Source: Deferribacter abyssi
Lineage (GTDB): Bacteria; Chrysiogenota; Deferribacteres; Deferribacterales; Deferribacteraceae
NCBI RefSeq assembly: GCF_049472655.1
Contig: NZ_JAQNCS010000005.1
Location: 68,783 to 132,782 of the forward strand
DNA: 64,000 bases
Direction of reading: 5' to 3'
Positions 49,535-59,498 of the stretch are shown here, in pieces (within the stretch, counting starts at the first letter, position 1; each line of letters opens with the position of its first letter). Below the pieces are notes generated by a model. It saw nothing but the letters and a program-made list of their open reading frames with translations, was not told the origin of the DNA and made no database searches. Both the position numbers and the translations under genes were made by a program.

Positions 49535-50773
49535 ATGAAGGCTGCGATATTAGGGTATGGTAAAAGTGGACGAAGTGCCGAGGAACTTTTGAGGACGTAC
49601 TATCAGATTGATGAGATTGTTATTTATGATGATAAATTAGTTGACTATGAAGATTTAGTTAATTTTGATGATTCTATTTTTGATATTATTGTTGTTAGTC
49701 CGGGTTTTGATACAAAATCATTAAAAATTAACACTAAGAAAATTGTCAGTGAATATGAGCTTGCGTTTAATCTTTTAAGAGATAAAAAAATTATTGGAAT
49801 TACAGGAAGTAATGGAAAATCTACCACCACTTATTTGACAGCACAGTTGATGAATAAAGCTGGTATTAAAAGTATTGCTTGTGGGAATATAGGCTTTCCT
49901 ATAGGTGAAGCAATTAATAATGACTACGATGTTTATGTTGTTGAATTTTCGAGTTTTCAAATTGATTTAATGAGAAATGGTGAATATTTGGATGCTGGTA
50001 TTATTACAAATATAACACCGGACCATTTAGATAGATATGGTATTATGGAAAATTATATTAATTCAAAGCTTAGATTAAGAGAACTTTTAAAACAGGATGG
50101 AGAGTTCATAGTTGGTTCTTCCGTGGTAGATGTTTTGAAAGATACTGATAAGACAATTGTAGTAGACGAATCATTAAAACAATATCCAATGCAAAAAGGT
50201 AATATTTTAGAGTTTGGAAATTTCTTTGTAGATTTAAATAAATTTCCATTAATAGGTAATCATAACGTTGTTAATTTAGCTTTTGCCTTGTCTTTATCAA
50301 ATATATTTTTAGACTTAAAAGGGGATTGTACTTATCTTATTGAAAACTTGAAAGGTTTGCCTCACAGGTGTGAATATTTTGCTAAAAAGAATGGAATAAT
50401 TTTTATTAATGATTCTAAAGCCACTAATGTTGACTCAACATTTGCAGCATTAATAGGGATTACAAATCCTGTTGTTTTACTGTTGGGGGGTAAGGATAAG
50501 GGTGGTGATTTTTCAAAATTAATCGAAATAATTCAGAATAATTGTAGGTATGTGATATGCTTTGGTGAGGATGGTGCAAAAATTTATGATCAATTAACTG
50601 ATATTAAAAATAAAATCTTAGTAAAAAATTTATATCATGCAGTGGAAAAAGCTGCTGAAATTGCGAAACAAGGTGATGTCGTTTTACTATCTCCTGGATG
50701 TGCTAGTTTCGATGAATTTCAAAACTTTGAACATAGAGGAGATTATTTTAAGGAGCTTGTGGAAAGCCTATGA
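49535..50773 (+). CDS. murD: UDP-MurNAc-L-Ala:D-Glu ligase MurD
   Basis: 412 residues: N-terminal Rossmann-like AILGYGKSGRSAEELL, ATP loop GITGSNGKSTTTYL, EFSSFQIDL, NITPDHLDRY, HRCEYFAKKNGIIFINDSKATN and LLLGGKDKGGDF. It adds D-glutamate. Slightly shorter than many MurD proteins. It overlaps ftsW by ATGA. Confidence 0.95.
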   Translation: MKAAILGYGKSGRSAEELLRTYYQIDEIVIYDDKLVDYEDLVNFDDSIFDIIVVSPGFDTKSLKINTKKIVSEYELAFNLLRDKKIIGITGSNGKSTTTYLTAQLMNKAGIKSIACGNIGFPIGEAINNDYDVYVVEFSSFQIDLMRNGEYLDAGIITNITPDHLDRYGIMENYINSKLRLRELLKQDGEFIVGSSVVDVLKDTDKTIVVDESLKQYPMQKGNILEFGNFFVDLNKFPLIGNHNVVNLAFALSLSNIFLDLKGDCTYLIENLKGLPHRCEYFAKKNGIIFINDSKATNVDSTFAALIGITNPVVLLLGGKDKGGDFSKLIEIIQNNCRYVICFGEDGAKIYDQLTDIKNKILVKNLYHAVEKAAEIAKQGDVVLLSPGCASFDEFQNFEHRGDYFKELVESL

Positions 50774-51888
50774 AAAACAGAGAGATTATGAGATCTGTTA
50801 ATAGTTTTGATGCAATATTTGACGAAAGATTATTTCTTTTTCTTATGATATTGTTCTTATTGTTTGTAGGGTGTCTTTATATTTATAATGTAGGTGCTAT
50901 GCAGGCTCAAAGGCTTCATAAATATGAATACTATTTTGTTTTACGACAGTTTATGGCTATAGTAATTGGTTTAGTTTTAATGATGATTGCATACAATTTA
51001 CCACTTAGAGTTTATAGGAAAATACTTCCATTAATTTATTTTGCAACTTTATTTTTGTTAATGGTTGTTTTTTTCTTTCCTGCTATAAATGGTTCACATA
51101 GATGGATAAAATTACCACTTATAAATTTTCAACCTAGCGAATTGGCAAAATTTACGTCGATTGTATATTTGGCACACTATTTAGAAAAAAAATCGGAAAA
51201 ATTATCGGACTTTCTTAGAGGGTTTATGCCCGCAATGATTTTACTGGGGGTTTTGGCTGCATTAATACTGCTTGAGCCTGATTATGGGACATCTTTCTTA
51301 ATTATGTCTGTAGCCATTACTGTAATGTTTATTGGTGGTGCAAGCCTTAAACATATTTTAGGTATCGTTGCTTTTTCTATTCCTCCTGTGATTGTACTTC
51401 TTTTTAATGGGTATCACAGAGAAAGGCTTTTGAGTTTTTTAGATCCTTGGAGTTATTATTATAGCTCAGGGTACCAGCTTGTGCAGTCACTGGTAGCTGT
51501 AGGTAGTGGAGGAATGTTTGGAAAAGGGCTTGGTAATAGTGTTCAGAAACTCTATTTTCTTCCTGAAGCACATACTGATTTTATTTATTCAATAATATCT
51601 GAAGAATTTGGATTTTTTGGAGCATTAATTATTCTTTTTGTGATGCTTTCGATATTTTTCGAGATTAAAAAAATCGCAATGAAATGTGAAGATAAATATA
51701 AGAGATTACTTTGTCTTGGTGTTGCTATAATGTTTATGTATCAATCACTTCTTCATATTGGTGTTACTTTAGGGTTATTACCGACTAAAGGAATTGCTTT
51801 ACCTTTTGTAAGTTATGGTGGTTCATCAATGATGGTATCTCTTTTTATGATTGGAATTGTTTTTAGATGCAGAAAGGAGCTTGAATGA
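50770..51888 (+). CDS. ftsW: Septal peptidoglycan glycosyltransferase FtsW
   Basis: 372 residues, SEDS family with about ten spans: NGSHRWIKLPLINFQPSELAK, LEPDYGTSFLI, EAHTDFIYSIISEEFGFFGA and LPFVSYGGSSMM. It polymerises septal glycan with FtsI. AAAGGAGC precedes murG at its 3' end, where ATGA overlaps. Confidence 0.96.
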   Translation: MKNREIMRSVNSFDAIFDERLFLFLMILFLLFVGCLYIYNVGAMQAQRLHKYEYYFVLRQFMAIVIGLVLMMIAYNLPLRVYRKILPLIYFATLFLLMVVFFFPAINGSHRWIKLPLINFQPSELAKFTSIVYLAHYLEKKSEKLSDFLRGFMPAMILLGVLAALILLEPDYGTSFLIMSVAITVMFIGGASLKHILGIVAFSIPPVIVLLFNGYHRERLLSFLDPWSYYYSSGYQLVQSLVAVGSGGMFGKGLGNSVQKLYFLPEAHTDFIYSIISEEFGFFGALIILFVMLSIFFEIKKIAMKCEDKYKRLLCLGVAIMFMYQSLLHIGVTLGLLPTKGIALPFVSYGGSSMMVSLFMIGIVFRCRKELE

Positions 51889-52925
51889 AAGTGATTATTG
51901 CTGGCGGTGGTACTGGTGGACATCTATTCCCAGGCATAGCAATGGCAGAGTTTTTGAGTAAAAAAGGGGTAGAGTTTTTGTTTCTTGTTTCAGATAGAGG
52001 TATAGATAGAGAAATTTTAACTAAATATGGGTGTGTGTTTTATGAACAACAAATTATACCTTTTAAAGGTAAAGGGTTTATACAGAAGATGAAGTCAATT
52101 TATAAAATATTCTTAGCTTCATTAAAAATCAGTAAATTTATACGCAAGGATGATAAAGTCTTATTATTGGGTGGTTTTGCAGCTGTGCCTGCTGGTGTTG
52201 TTTCTATTTTTAAAGGATGTGATCTTTACCTTCATGAGCAGAATGCTGTAATGGGTGTTGCAAATAGATTTTTAGCTAAATTTGCTAAGAAGGTATTTTT
52301 AAGTTTTGATAATACAAAAAATGTAGCTGGAAGATGTATTGTTGTTGGAAATCCAGTAAGGAAGGAATTTAAGGATTTTAGAGTAAAACATATTTTTAAT
52401 AAACATATTTTTGTTACAGGTGGAAGCCAGGGAAGTCGTATAATCAATAATGTAATATGTGATGCGGCAAGTAAGCTACTTGAAATGGGTTATTCAGTTA
52501 TTCATCAGACTGGTACTAAACTTTATGATGAAACTATAAAGAGATATCGTGAAAATGGAATATATAATGATGAAAGAATTAAAATCTATCCTTTTATTGT
52601 AGATATGGCAGAAAAATTTAAGTGGGCTGATATAGTTATTTCAAGAAGCGGTGCCGGTTCTGTTTTTGAAATACTCTATTCAAAAAGGATAGGAATTTTT
52701 GTTCCACTGAAGATAGCAGCAGATAATCATCAATACTTCAATGCCTTATATGTGAAAGAAAAAGGGGCAGGAGAGATAATTTTAGAGGATGAGTTTAATC
52801 CTGATGGTTTAATAGAAATGATAAAAAAGGTGGAGAACGAGAAAGAATCTTATTTGAAGGCGCTTGTAAGGATTGAATTTAAAGATAGTGCAAAACTTAT
52901 TTGTGAGGAGTTACTCAGTGCATAA
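51885..52925 (+). CDS. murG: Lipid II synthase MurG
   Basis: 346 residues, GT-B fold: IIAGGGTGGHLFPGIAMAE, LHEQNAVMGVANRFLA, VTGGSQGSRIINN and ISRSGAGSVFEILYS. It adds GlcNAc to lipid I. A clear AAGGAG site precedes the ATG. The 3' end overlaps murC by 8 nt. Confidence 0.96.
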   Translation: MKVIIAGGGTGGHLFPGIAMAEFLSKKGVEFLFLVSDRGIDREILTKYGCVFYEQQIIPFKGKGFIQKMKSIYKIFLASLKISKFIRKDDKVLLLGGFAAVPAGVVSIFKGCDLYLHEQNAVMGVANRFLAKFAKKVFLSFDNTKNVAGRCIVVGNPVRKEFKDFRVKHIFNKHIFVTGGSQGSRIINNVICDAASKLLEMGYSVIHQTGTKLYDETIKRYRENGIYNDERIKIYPFIVDMAEKFKWADIVISRSGAGSVFEILYSKRIGIFVPLKIAADNHQYFNALYVKEKGAGEIILEDEFNPDGLIEMIKKVENEKESYLKALVRIEFKDSAKLICEELLSA

Positions 52926-54312
52926 TTTGTTTGGAAAGGTAAGAAGAGTTCATTTTATTGGTATTGGTGGGATAGGAATGAGTGGAATTGCTGAAGTATT
53001 ATACAATCTTGGATTAGAGGTTACAGGATCAGATTTGAATGAGGGAATAAATGTTAAAAGGTTAAGAGAGCTTGGAGTTGAGGTTTTTATTGGACATAAT
53101 AGTGAAAACATAAAAAATGCAGATGTGGTGGTTTATTCATCAGCGATTGGGCACGATAATCCTGAGATTTTAGCTGCTAAAGATATGCATATACCGGTAA
53201 TAAAAAGAGGTGAAATGCTGGCAGAGCTTACAAGATTGAAACGTTCTATTACAGTTTCAGGTAGTCACGGTAAAACTACAACCACTTCTATGATTGCGCA
53301 TATTTTTATGGAAGCTGGGTTTGATCCTACAGTTGTTGTGGGGGGGAGATTAAATAAGACAAATAAAAATGCAATGTTGGGAACAGGTAATTATTTGGTA
53401 TGTGAAAGTGATGAAAGTGATAAATCTTTTTTACTCCTTTACCCTACTGTAAATGTTGTGACCAATATAGATCTAGAACATCTTGATACATATAAAAATT
53501 TAGACGAAATAAAAAATGCTTTTGTGGAATATTGTAATAAAGTTCCTTTTTATGGATTAAATGTTCTTTGCATAGAAGATAAAAATGTTGTTGATATTAT
53601 TCCAAGAATAGAAAAGAGATTTCAAACTTATGGTTTTAAAGGGTCTGCAAATATTAGAGGATATAATATTGAAAAAGTTGGGTTCGGTACTAAATTTGAT
53701 GTTTCTATTTTTGGTAAAAGAGCAGGGAAAATTAACTTACATATTCCAGGTATGCATAATGTATTGAATGCTCTTGCTGCTGTTGCAGTGGCAATAGAAT
53801 TTGAAATAAATTTTTCTGTTATAAAGAAAGCTTTTGAAAGTTTTGAAGGGGTTCAAAGAAGATTATCAATTAGATACTGTGATGAAAAGAGAACGGTTAT
53901 TGATGATTATGGGCATCATCCTACAGAAATTAAAGCTACGCTAAAAAGTATCAAAGATGCCTTTCCTGAGCATAAATTATATACAATTTTTCAGCCTCAT
54001 AGGTATTCAAGGACAAAATTATTATTTGATGAATTTTCTAGTGCTTTTTTTGATACAGATGTTTTAATTGTAACAGATATTTATCCAGCCAGTGAATTTC
54101 CGTTAGAAGGGGTGAATTCTCAAAAGTTGGTAGAAAGTATCAAAGAGCACGGGTTTAAAGAGGTTTACCAACTAAATGAGCTAAGTGAAATAATTAAACT
54201 TATTGAAGAAAAGAATGATTTTCCTCAAATAATTTTAACTCTTGGTGCGGGAAATATAACAGAATATTCTTATAAAATTGCAAATTGCTTTCGTGGAGAT
54301 ACAAATGGATAA
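52918..54312 (+). CDS. murC: UDP-MurNAc:L-alanine ligase MurC
   Basis: 464 residues from GTG 52918, 7 nt after GAGGAG; the reading frame is open further upstream in murG but without family sequence. RVHFIGIGGIGMSGIAEVL, VSGSHGKTTTTSM, DESDKSF and IDDYGHHPTEI are MurC motifs. It starts the UDP-pentapeptide pathway. murB, often next, is absent; ddl follows with an 8-nt overlap. Confidence 0.95.
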   Translation: MHNLFGKVRRVHFIGIGGIGMSGIAEVLYNLGLEVTGSDLNEGINVKRLRELGVEVFIGHNSENIKNADVVVYSSAIGHDNPEILAAKDMHIPVIKRGEMLAELTRLKRSITVSGSHGKTTTTSMIAHIFMEAGFDPTVVVGGRLNKTNKNAMLGTGNYLVCESDESDKSFLLLYPTVNVVTNIDLEHLDTYKNLDEIKNAFVEYCNKVPFYGLNVLCIEDKNVVDIIPRIEKRFQTYGFKGSANIRGYNIEKVGFGTKFDVSIFGKRAGKINLHIPGMHNVLNALAAVAVAIEFEINFSVIKKAFESFEGVQRRLSIRYCDEKRTVIDDYGHHPTEIKATLKSIKDAFPEHKLYTIFQPHRYSRTKLLFDEFSSAFFDTDVLIVTDIYPASEFPLEGVNSQKLVESIKEHGFKEVYQLNELSEIIKLIEEKNDFPQIILTLGAGNITEYSYKIANCFRGDTNG

Positions 54313-55183
54313 AAGAATTGCTGTTCTTTATGGTGGATTTTCAAGTGAGAGGGAAGTATCGCTTAAAACAGGTAAAGCAGTTTATGATGCTCTTCTAGCG
54401 CTTGGTTATGAAGCATACTTAATTGATGTTGATAGAAAAGTTTATGAAAAGATTAGGGAAGTTAAGCCTGATTATTGTTTTATAGCATTGCATGGCAAAT
54501 ACGGTGAGGATGGTACAATTCAAGGACTGCTCGAGATTATGGGAATTCCATATTCTGGTGCAGATCATATATCTAGTGTTATAGCTTATGATAAGCATTA
54601 TTCTAAACTTTTGGCAGAAAAATTTGGTATTTTAACACCTGAGTATTACTTACCTGACGATGAGGATGATGTAAGATTTACACCATGTGTTATAAAACCT
54701 GCGAGAGAAGGCTCTTCTATAGGAGTTAGTATAATTAATGAAAAGAGTAATTTTGCAGATGGGTATAAACTTGCGAAGAAATATGATTCTAAGATTTTAG
54801 TTGAACGTTTTATAAAAGGGAAAGAATTGACTGTAGGTATTGTAAATGGTGAAGTTTTACCTGTAATTTGGATTAAACCTAAGAAAGGTGTATATGATTA
54901 TGAATCAAAATACACCAAAGGGTTGACAGAGTATCTGTTTGAGACAGGATTGTCAAAAGAGGAAGAAGATAGATTAAAAGAAATAGCTCTAAATTTTAGC
55001 AAAAAAATTGGTTGTTCAGGTCTTTGTAGAATTGATTTTATTTTTGATGGTAAAGATTTTTATATGCTTGAAATCAATACTATTCCGGGGCTGACAGAAA
55101 CAAGCCTTTTACCAAAAGCTGCAGCTAAGGCTGGGTACAGTTTTAACAAATTGATAGACCTTATAATTGGAGAGTTTAAGTGA
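54305..55183 (+). CDS. ddl: D-alanine:D-alanine ligase
   Basis: 292 residues from ATG 54305 (GGAG upstream): IAVLYGGFSSEREVSLKTG, FIALHGKYGEDGTIQGLLE, the ATP-grasp core KPAREGSSIGVS and MLEINTIPGLTETSL. It supplies D-Ala-D-Ala for MurF. Upstream in-frame codons within murC are rejected. It overlaps ftsQ by 4 nt (GTGA). Confidence 0.95.
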   Translation: MDKRIAVLYGGFSSEREVSLKTGKAVYDALLALGYEAYLIDVDRKVYEKIREVKPDYCFIALHGKYGEDGTIQGLLEIMGIPYSGADHISSVIAYDKHYSKLLAEKFGILTPEYYLPDDEDDVRFTPCVIKPAREGSSIGVSIINEKSNFADGYKLAKKYDSKILVERFIKGKELTVGIVNGEVLPVIWIKPKKGVYDYESKYTKGLTEYLFETGLSKEEEDRLKEIALNFSKKIGCSGLCRIDFIFDGKDFYMLEINTIPGLTETSLLPKAAAKAGYSFNKLIDLIIGEFK

Positions 55184-55851
55184 GATATAATTTATTTTTA
55201 AAGAGATTATTTTTTATAAGTTTTTGTTTTGTATTTATTTTAGTAATCTATAATGCAATCAATAAATTTATTAGTAGCGATATTTTTCATGTTAAAAAGA
55301 TAGAGATTGTTGGTACTGTAAACTCCAACCAGAAATTTTTGAGAAACTATTTTAAGAAATTTTTAGGTAAAAATATATTTCAAGTTAAAGGAGATGAAGT
55401 TTTAACTGATGATATATGGGTTGAAAAATATGAAATAATAAAAAAGTTCCCTTCAACATTACTCGTGAGAATCTACGAAAAAAAGCCTCTAATAAAGTTT
55501 TCTAAAAAAGGAAAATGTTATATCAAAACTGCTGATGATTCTCTTATAAAAAGTAACTGTAATAAAGTTAATGTTTTTATCATGACAAATATTGATAATG
55601 ATTTTTTTGAGGAGTTTACGAAAATATATAAAAAATTAAATAAAAACGTAACTTATTATCTTTATTCTTCTTATTTTGTAGCAAAATTTAACAAAACCGA
55701 GATTTTTGGTTATTATGATAGTTCAATTTTTCTTGAGAATTACCGTTATTTTGAAAAAATAGCTAAAACTTTGTACGAACAAATAAATTATGCTGATTTG
55801 AGAATATCTGAGAGAATATATGTTAGTGGGGTGAAGCGTGAAAGGGGATGA
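55180..55851 (+). CDS. ftsQ: FtsQ-like divisome protein
   Basis: 223 residues: one membrane segment (about 10-28), then a POTRA-like domain beginning FHVKKIEIVGTVNSN and containing DDIWVEKYEIIKKFPSTLLVRIYEKKP, the typical FtsQ/DivIB segment. The start is GTG with GGAGAG upstream. It lies between ddl and ftsA as expected. Confidence 0.88.
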   Translation: MRYNLFLKRLFFISFCFVFILVIYNAINKFISSDIFHVKKIEIVGTVNSNQKFLRNYFKKFLGKNIFQVKGDEVLTDDIWVEKYEIIKKFPSTLLVRIYEKKPLIKFSKKGKCYIKTADDSLIKSNCNKVNVFIMTNIDNDFFEEFTKIYKKLNKNVTYYLYSSYFVAKFNKTEIFGYYDSSIFLENYRYFEKIAKTLYEQINYADLRISERIYVSGVKRERG

Positions 55852-57070
55852 AATAGTTGTTGGTTTAGATATAGGGACCACAAAAATTTGTACAGTAGTA
55901 GGGAAAAAGAATGAGGTAGATAGCATTGATATAATAGGTGTTGGAACTGCTCCAAGTACAGGTTTACGTAAAGGTGTTGTAATCAATATTGATGCTACTG
56001 TGAATGCTATAAGAAAAGCCGTTGATGAAGCAGAAAAAATGAGCGGTGTTCAGATTAAAAGTGCTACAGTTGGTATTGCAGGTGGTCATATAAAAAGTTT
56101 TAACTCTAGGGGGATAATAGCGGTTAAAAATAAAGAGGTTACTAAAAAGGATGTTGAAAGGGTTATAGAATCAGCATCAGCGGTAGATATCCCGATAGGT
56201 AGTGAGGTATTACATGTTATTCCTCAACAATTTATTTTGGATGGACAGTCAGAAATTAAGGATCCCATTGGAATGAATGGTGTAAGACTTGAAGTAGATG
56301 TTCATATAGTGACTGGTGCAGTAACGAGTGCGCAAAATATCATGAAAAGTTGTGAAAGGGCTGGGATATCTGTGAATGATATTGTGTTAGAACAACTTGC
56401 ATCAAGTGAAGCTGTTTTAAATGAAGATGAGAAGGAGATTGGTGTATGCCTGATTGATGGGGGAGGTGGTACAACAGATATGGTGGTTTTTAAGAAAGGA
56501 GCTATTCATCATACTGCTGTACTTCAATTAGGTGGCAATAATTTTACTAGAGATTTGTCGATAGGTCTTAATACTCCTGAGTCTGAGGCTGAAAAGATAA
56601 AGAAGAATTTCGGTTGTGTATGGCTTGATAGAATTTTGGATGATGAAGTTGTAGAGGTACCTTCAGTGGGGGGAAGACCACCACGCAAAATATCAAGAGC
56701 TGTTTTAACTCAGATATTACAAGCAAGAGCTGAAGAAATATTTCAAATGTTTTTAGGTGAGTTACAAAAAAATGATTTATTAGAAATGCTTGGTGCAGGC
56801 ATAGTTGTAACTGGAGGAATTTCAAATTTTGAGGGGATAGAAGAGCTTGCAGCATCAGTGTTTGAAATGCCTGTTAGGGTGGGAAAACCACAATTTATAG
56901 GTGGACTTACTGATATTGTTAATGATCCAATTTTTGCTACTGGCGTAGGTTTGGCTATTTATGCTGCAAAACATGGTAAGGTTGGAGAAAAAATATCACG
57001 GGGTAGTGACGAGAAAGTTTTTAATAAAATTTTTGAAAGAATGAAAAGCTGGTTTTCAGAGTTTTTTTAG
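55838..57070 (+). CDS. ftsA: Cell division protein FtsA
   Basis: 410 residues, actin-like: VVGLDIGTTKICTVVG (phosphate 1), the 1C domain (VGIAGGHIKSFNSRGIIAV), CLIDGGGGTTDMVVF (phosphate 2), and GAGIVVTGGISNFEGIEELA. The C-terminal RMKSWFSEFF is an amphipathic membrane-targeting helix. It anchors FtsZ. GTG start inside ftsQ. FtsZ follows after 21 nt. Confidence 0.95.
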   Translation: MKGDEIVVGLDIGTTKICTVVGKKNEVDSIDIIGVGTAPSTGLRKGVVINIDATVNAIRKAVDEAEKMSGVQIKSATVGIAGGHIKSFNSRGIIAVKNKEVTKKDVERVIESASAVDIPIGSEVLHVIPQQFILDGQSEIKDPIGMNGVRLEVDVHIVTGAVTSAQNIMKSCERAGISVNDIVLEQLASSEAVLNEDEKEIGVCLIDGGGGTTDMVVFKKGAIHHTAVLQLGGNNFTRDLSIGLNTPESEAEKIKKNFGCVWLDRILDDEVVEVPSVGGRPPRKISRAVLTQILQARAEEIFQMFLGELQKNDLLEMLGAGIVVTGGISNFEGIEELAASVFEMPVRVGKPQFIGGLTDIVNDPIFATGVGLAIYAAKHGKVGEKISRGSDEKVFNKIFERMKSWFSEFF

Positions 57071-57091
57071 AAAAAATATGGGGGTGAGCTT

Positions 57092-58222
57092 ATGTTTGAA
57101 TTTGAAGAAGTAAAAAGTGGAGCAGTAATCAAAGTTATTGGAGTTGGTGGAGCAGGTGGTAATGCTATTGATAATATGATTAGATCAGGTATTGAAGGGG
57201 TGGAATTCATAGCTGCAAATACTGATGAACAAGTATTGAGGAAAAATCTTGCACCTATGAAAATTCAACTTGGAACAAAGTTAACTAGAGGTCTTGGTGC
57301 AGGTGGTAATCCTGAGATAGGAAGAAAGGCTGCTGTGGAAGATGCAGAGGCAATTGAAGAAGCACTTCGAGGAGCTGATATGGTATTTATCACTGCTGGA
57401 ATGGGGGGTGGAACTGGTACTGGTGCAGCACCTGTTATAGCAAGTATTGCAAAAGATTTAGGAGCATTAACTGTGGCTGTGGTTTCTAGGCCTTTTTACT
57501 GGGAAGGGAAAAAAAGAAATGAATACGCTGAGCAGGGGATAAAATTTTTAAAAGATCATGTGGATACATATATTGTGGTACCTAATGATAGACTGCTTGA
57601 TATTATTGATAAAAACACATCATTTATTGAGGCATTTAGAATTGCTGATGATGTGTTAAGACAGGGGGTTCAAGGTATTTCTGATACTATAAACAGCAGT
57701 GGTTATATAAATGTGGATTTTGCCGATGTAAAAGCTATTATGCAGTCAAAAGGTATGGCTTTGATGGGTATTGGAGAAGCAAGTGGGGAAAATAGAGATG
57801 TTGAGGCAGCAAAAAGAGCATTGAATAGTCCTCTTCTTGCAGATGCCAATATTAAAGGAGCTGAAGGGATACTTATCAACATTACCGGTGGTGCAGATAT
57901 AACAATGTATGAGGTGCAAAATATTGCACAGCTAATTTATGAAAATGCTGGAGAAAATGCATCTATATATAAAGGGGTTGTTATTGATCCTGAATTAGAA
58001 GGAATTTGCAGAGTAACTGTTGTGGCAACTGGCCTTGGAAGAGTGAAAGAAGAAAAAACTGTTAATATAGATGAGTACATAAGAAAAGGCTCTCAAGAAG
58101 TGAATAATATAATGAAGAAGGTTAAAACTATAAAAAGTATGGACAAAACGTTGAAAAGTATTGGTGATTTTGACGAAGAGGAGCTTGAAATTCCAACATA
58201 TTTGAGAAAACAGGCTGATTAA
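57092..58222 (+). CDS. ftsZ: Cell division protein FtsZ
   Basis: 376 residues, tubulin-like GTPase: IKVIGVGGAGGNAIDNM, the GTP loop GMGGGTGTGAAPVIA, the T7 loop NVDFADVKAIM, and the C-terminal peptide EIPTYLRKQAD that binds FtsA. The linker is short (about 40 residues). The GTPase segment RPFYWEGKKRNEYAEQG is normal. It closes the dcw cluster. Confidence 0.98.
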   Translation: MFEFEEVKSGAVIKVIGVGGAGGNAIDNMIRSGIEGVEFIAANTDEQVLRKNLAPMKIQLGTKLTRGLGAGGNPEIGRKAAVEDAEAIEEALRGADMVFITAGMGGGTGTGAAPVIASIAKDLGALTVAVVSRPFYWEGKKRNEYAEQGIKFLKDHVDTYIVVPNDRLLDIIDKNTSFIEAFRIADDVLRQGVQGISDTINSSGYINVDFADVKAIMQSKGMALMGIGEASGENRDVEAAKRALNSPLLADANIKGAEGILINITGGADITMYEVQNIAQLIYENAGENASIYKGVVIDPELEGICRVTVVATGLGRVKEEKTVNIDEYIRKGSQEVNNIMKKVKTIKSMDKTLKSIGDFDEEELEIPTYLRKQAD

Positions 58223-58230
58223 AATTTTTG

Positions 58231-59298
58231 ATGAAATTTTTACATATAATTAATGTAAGGTGGTATAATGCTACTGCCTGGTATGCCGTTAATTTATCCC
58301 GGATTTTAAGGGATTATAACCATGAGGTTATAGTTGCGGGATTACCAGGCTCACCCCCTATTTTGAAAGCAAAAGAATATAATTTAAAAACCTTTGAGTT
58401 AAAATTTAACTCTAACAATCCTTTGGTTATTTTAAAGAATATTTATAAGATTAATAGATTGTTCAGGAATTTTAAGCCAGACATTGTGGTTTGTCATAGA
58501 GGAGAATTTTTTTGGTATTTTGCTTTTAAAAAATGGTTAACAAGGCGATTTATATTAGTAAGAGTAAGAGGAGATAGAAGAAAACCAAAAAATGATATTG
58601 TAAATAGATTTTTACATAACAGTTGCACAGATTTAATAATAACATCGGGGAATTTTATTAGGAATGTTTATTTGCATGATATGAAGATACCTAAACATAA
58701 AGTTAAAACAATATATGGTGGAGTAGATGTTTCGAGGTTTAGATTTTCAGAGGAAGGTAGAAGAAAAATTAGAAATGAATTTGGCTTTGATAAAAATGAT
58801 TTTGTTGTTGGAATTGTTGGTAGATTTGATTATGTGAAAGGGCATGAAGATTTAATAAAAGCTATATCTGAGATTTATTATAATAAAAATATTAAGCATA
58901 TTAAACTTTTTCTAATAGGTTTTGATACAACGATTAAGACAACTGATATTGAAAATATGTTAAAAAGATACAAAATAGAAAAAATTTCAAGAATATCTGG
59001 TTTTAGAGATGATATTGTGGATTGTATGTCAGCTCTTGATTTGGGAGTGGTTGCTTCACATGGATCTGAAGCTATTTGTCGTGTAGGGTTTGAACTGATG
59101 TCAGTTGGTATACCAGTTGTGGCCTCAAATGTAGGTGTTTTGCCAGAAATTATACCGAATGAAAATATTTATCCAGTAAACAATATAGAGAAATTGGTTG
59201 AGAAAATACTTAATTACAGTAAAAAAATTAATGTTTTTTCTGATGAGGACTTCTATACACAGTTTATTGAAGCTATCTCTTTAGTAATTAAAAAATAA
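58231..59298 (+). CDS. Glycosyltransferase, GT4-type
   Basis: 355 residues, GT-B fold. The N-terminal half has FLHIINVRWYNATAWYAVNLSRIL and VCHRGEFFWYF. The C-terminal half has VVGIVGRFDYVKGHEDLIKAI, ISGFRDDIVDCMSALDLGVVASHGSEAICRVGFELMSVGIPVVASNVGVLPEII, the EX7E-like region of family 4. It probably transfers a sugar to a cell-surface glycan or lipopolysaccharide core; donor and acceptor are unknown. It starts 8 nt after ftsZ without a recognisable ribosome site. Confidence 0.85.
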   Translation: MKFLHIINVRWYNATAWYAVNLSRILRDYNHEVIVAGLPGSPPILKAKEYNLKTFELKFNSNNPLVILKNIYKINRLFRNFKPDIVVCHRGEFFWYFAFKKWLTRRFILVRVRGDRRKPKNDIVNRFLHNSCTDLIITSGNFIRNVYLHDMKIPKHKVKTIYGGVDVSRFRFSEEGRRKIRNEFGFDKNDFVVGIVGRFDYVKGHEDLIKAISEIYYNKNIKHIKLFLIGFDTTIKTTDIENMLKRYKIEKISRISGFRDDIVDCMSALDLGVVASHGSEAICRVGFELMSVGIPVVASNVGVLPEIIPNENIYPVNNIEKLVEKILNYSKKINVFSDEDFYTQFIEAISLVIKK

Positions 59299-59390
59299 CG
59301 TTTTATTTTTATTTAAATAAGTTTTAGAGTAATTTGATTTTACTAATAACTTTAGTAGTTTTTATCACTGTTGTACTTGAACTAGGTTTT

Positions 59391-59411
59391 GTAAAAATGG
59401 GGTGACTCCAG
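59391..59411 (+). repeat. Bipartite intergenic motif, copy 3
   Basis: GTAAAAA, 4 nt, GTGACTCCAG, ending 13 nt before the TTGACA of the ttuB promoter. It matches copies at 13429 and 25594. Confidence 0.4.
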
Positions 59412-59418
59412 CATGTTT

Positions 59419-59453
59419 ATATTGTTGACAATATGGATTTGATAATCTATAAG
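59419..59453 (+). promoter_or_regulatory. Promoter of ttuB-ttuA-trmI
   Basis: TTGACA (59425-59430) and TATAAG (59448-59453) at 17-nt spacing. The -35 lies inside a short inverted repeat ATATTGT-TG-ACAATAT (59419-59434), a possible operator. The leader to the ATG at 59499 is about 38 nt, with GGAG at 59488-59491. Confidence 0.7.
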
Positions 59454-59498
59454 CAACGCACGTTATAATTAATTTCAGTTTTTGAATGGAGTAATAAA

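Noticed and set aside
52873..52917. Longer murC start inside murG
   Set aside because: The family sequence starts after 52918, where a GTG has GAGGAG at good distance.
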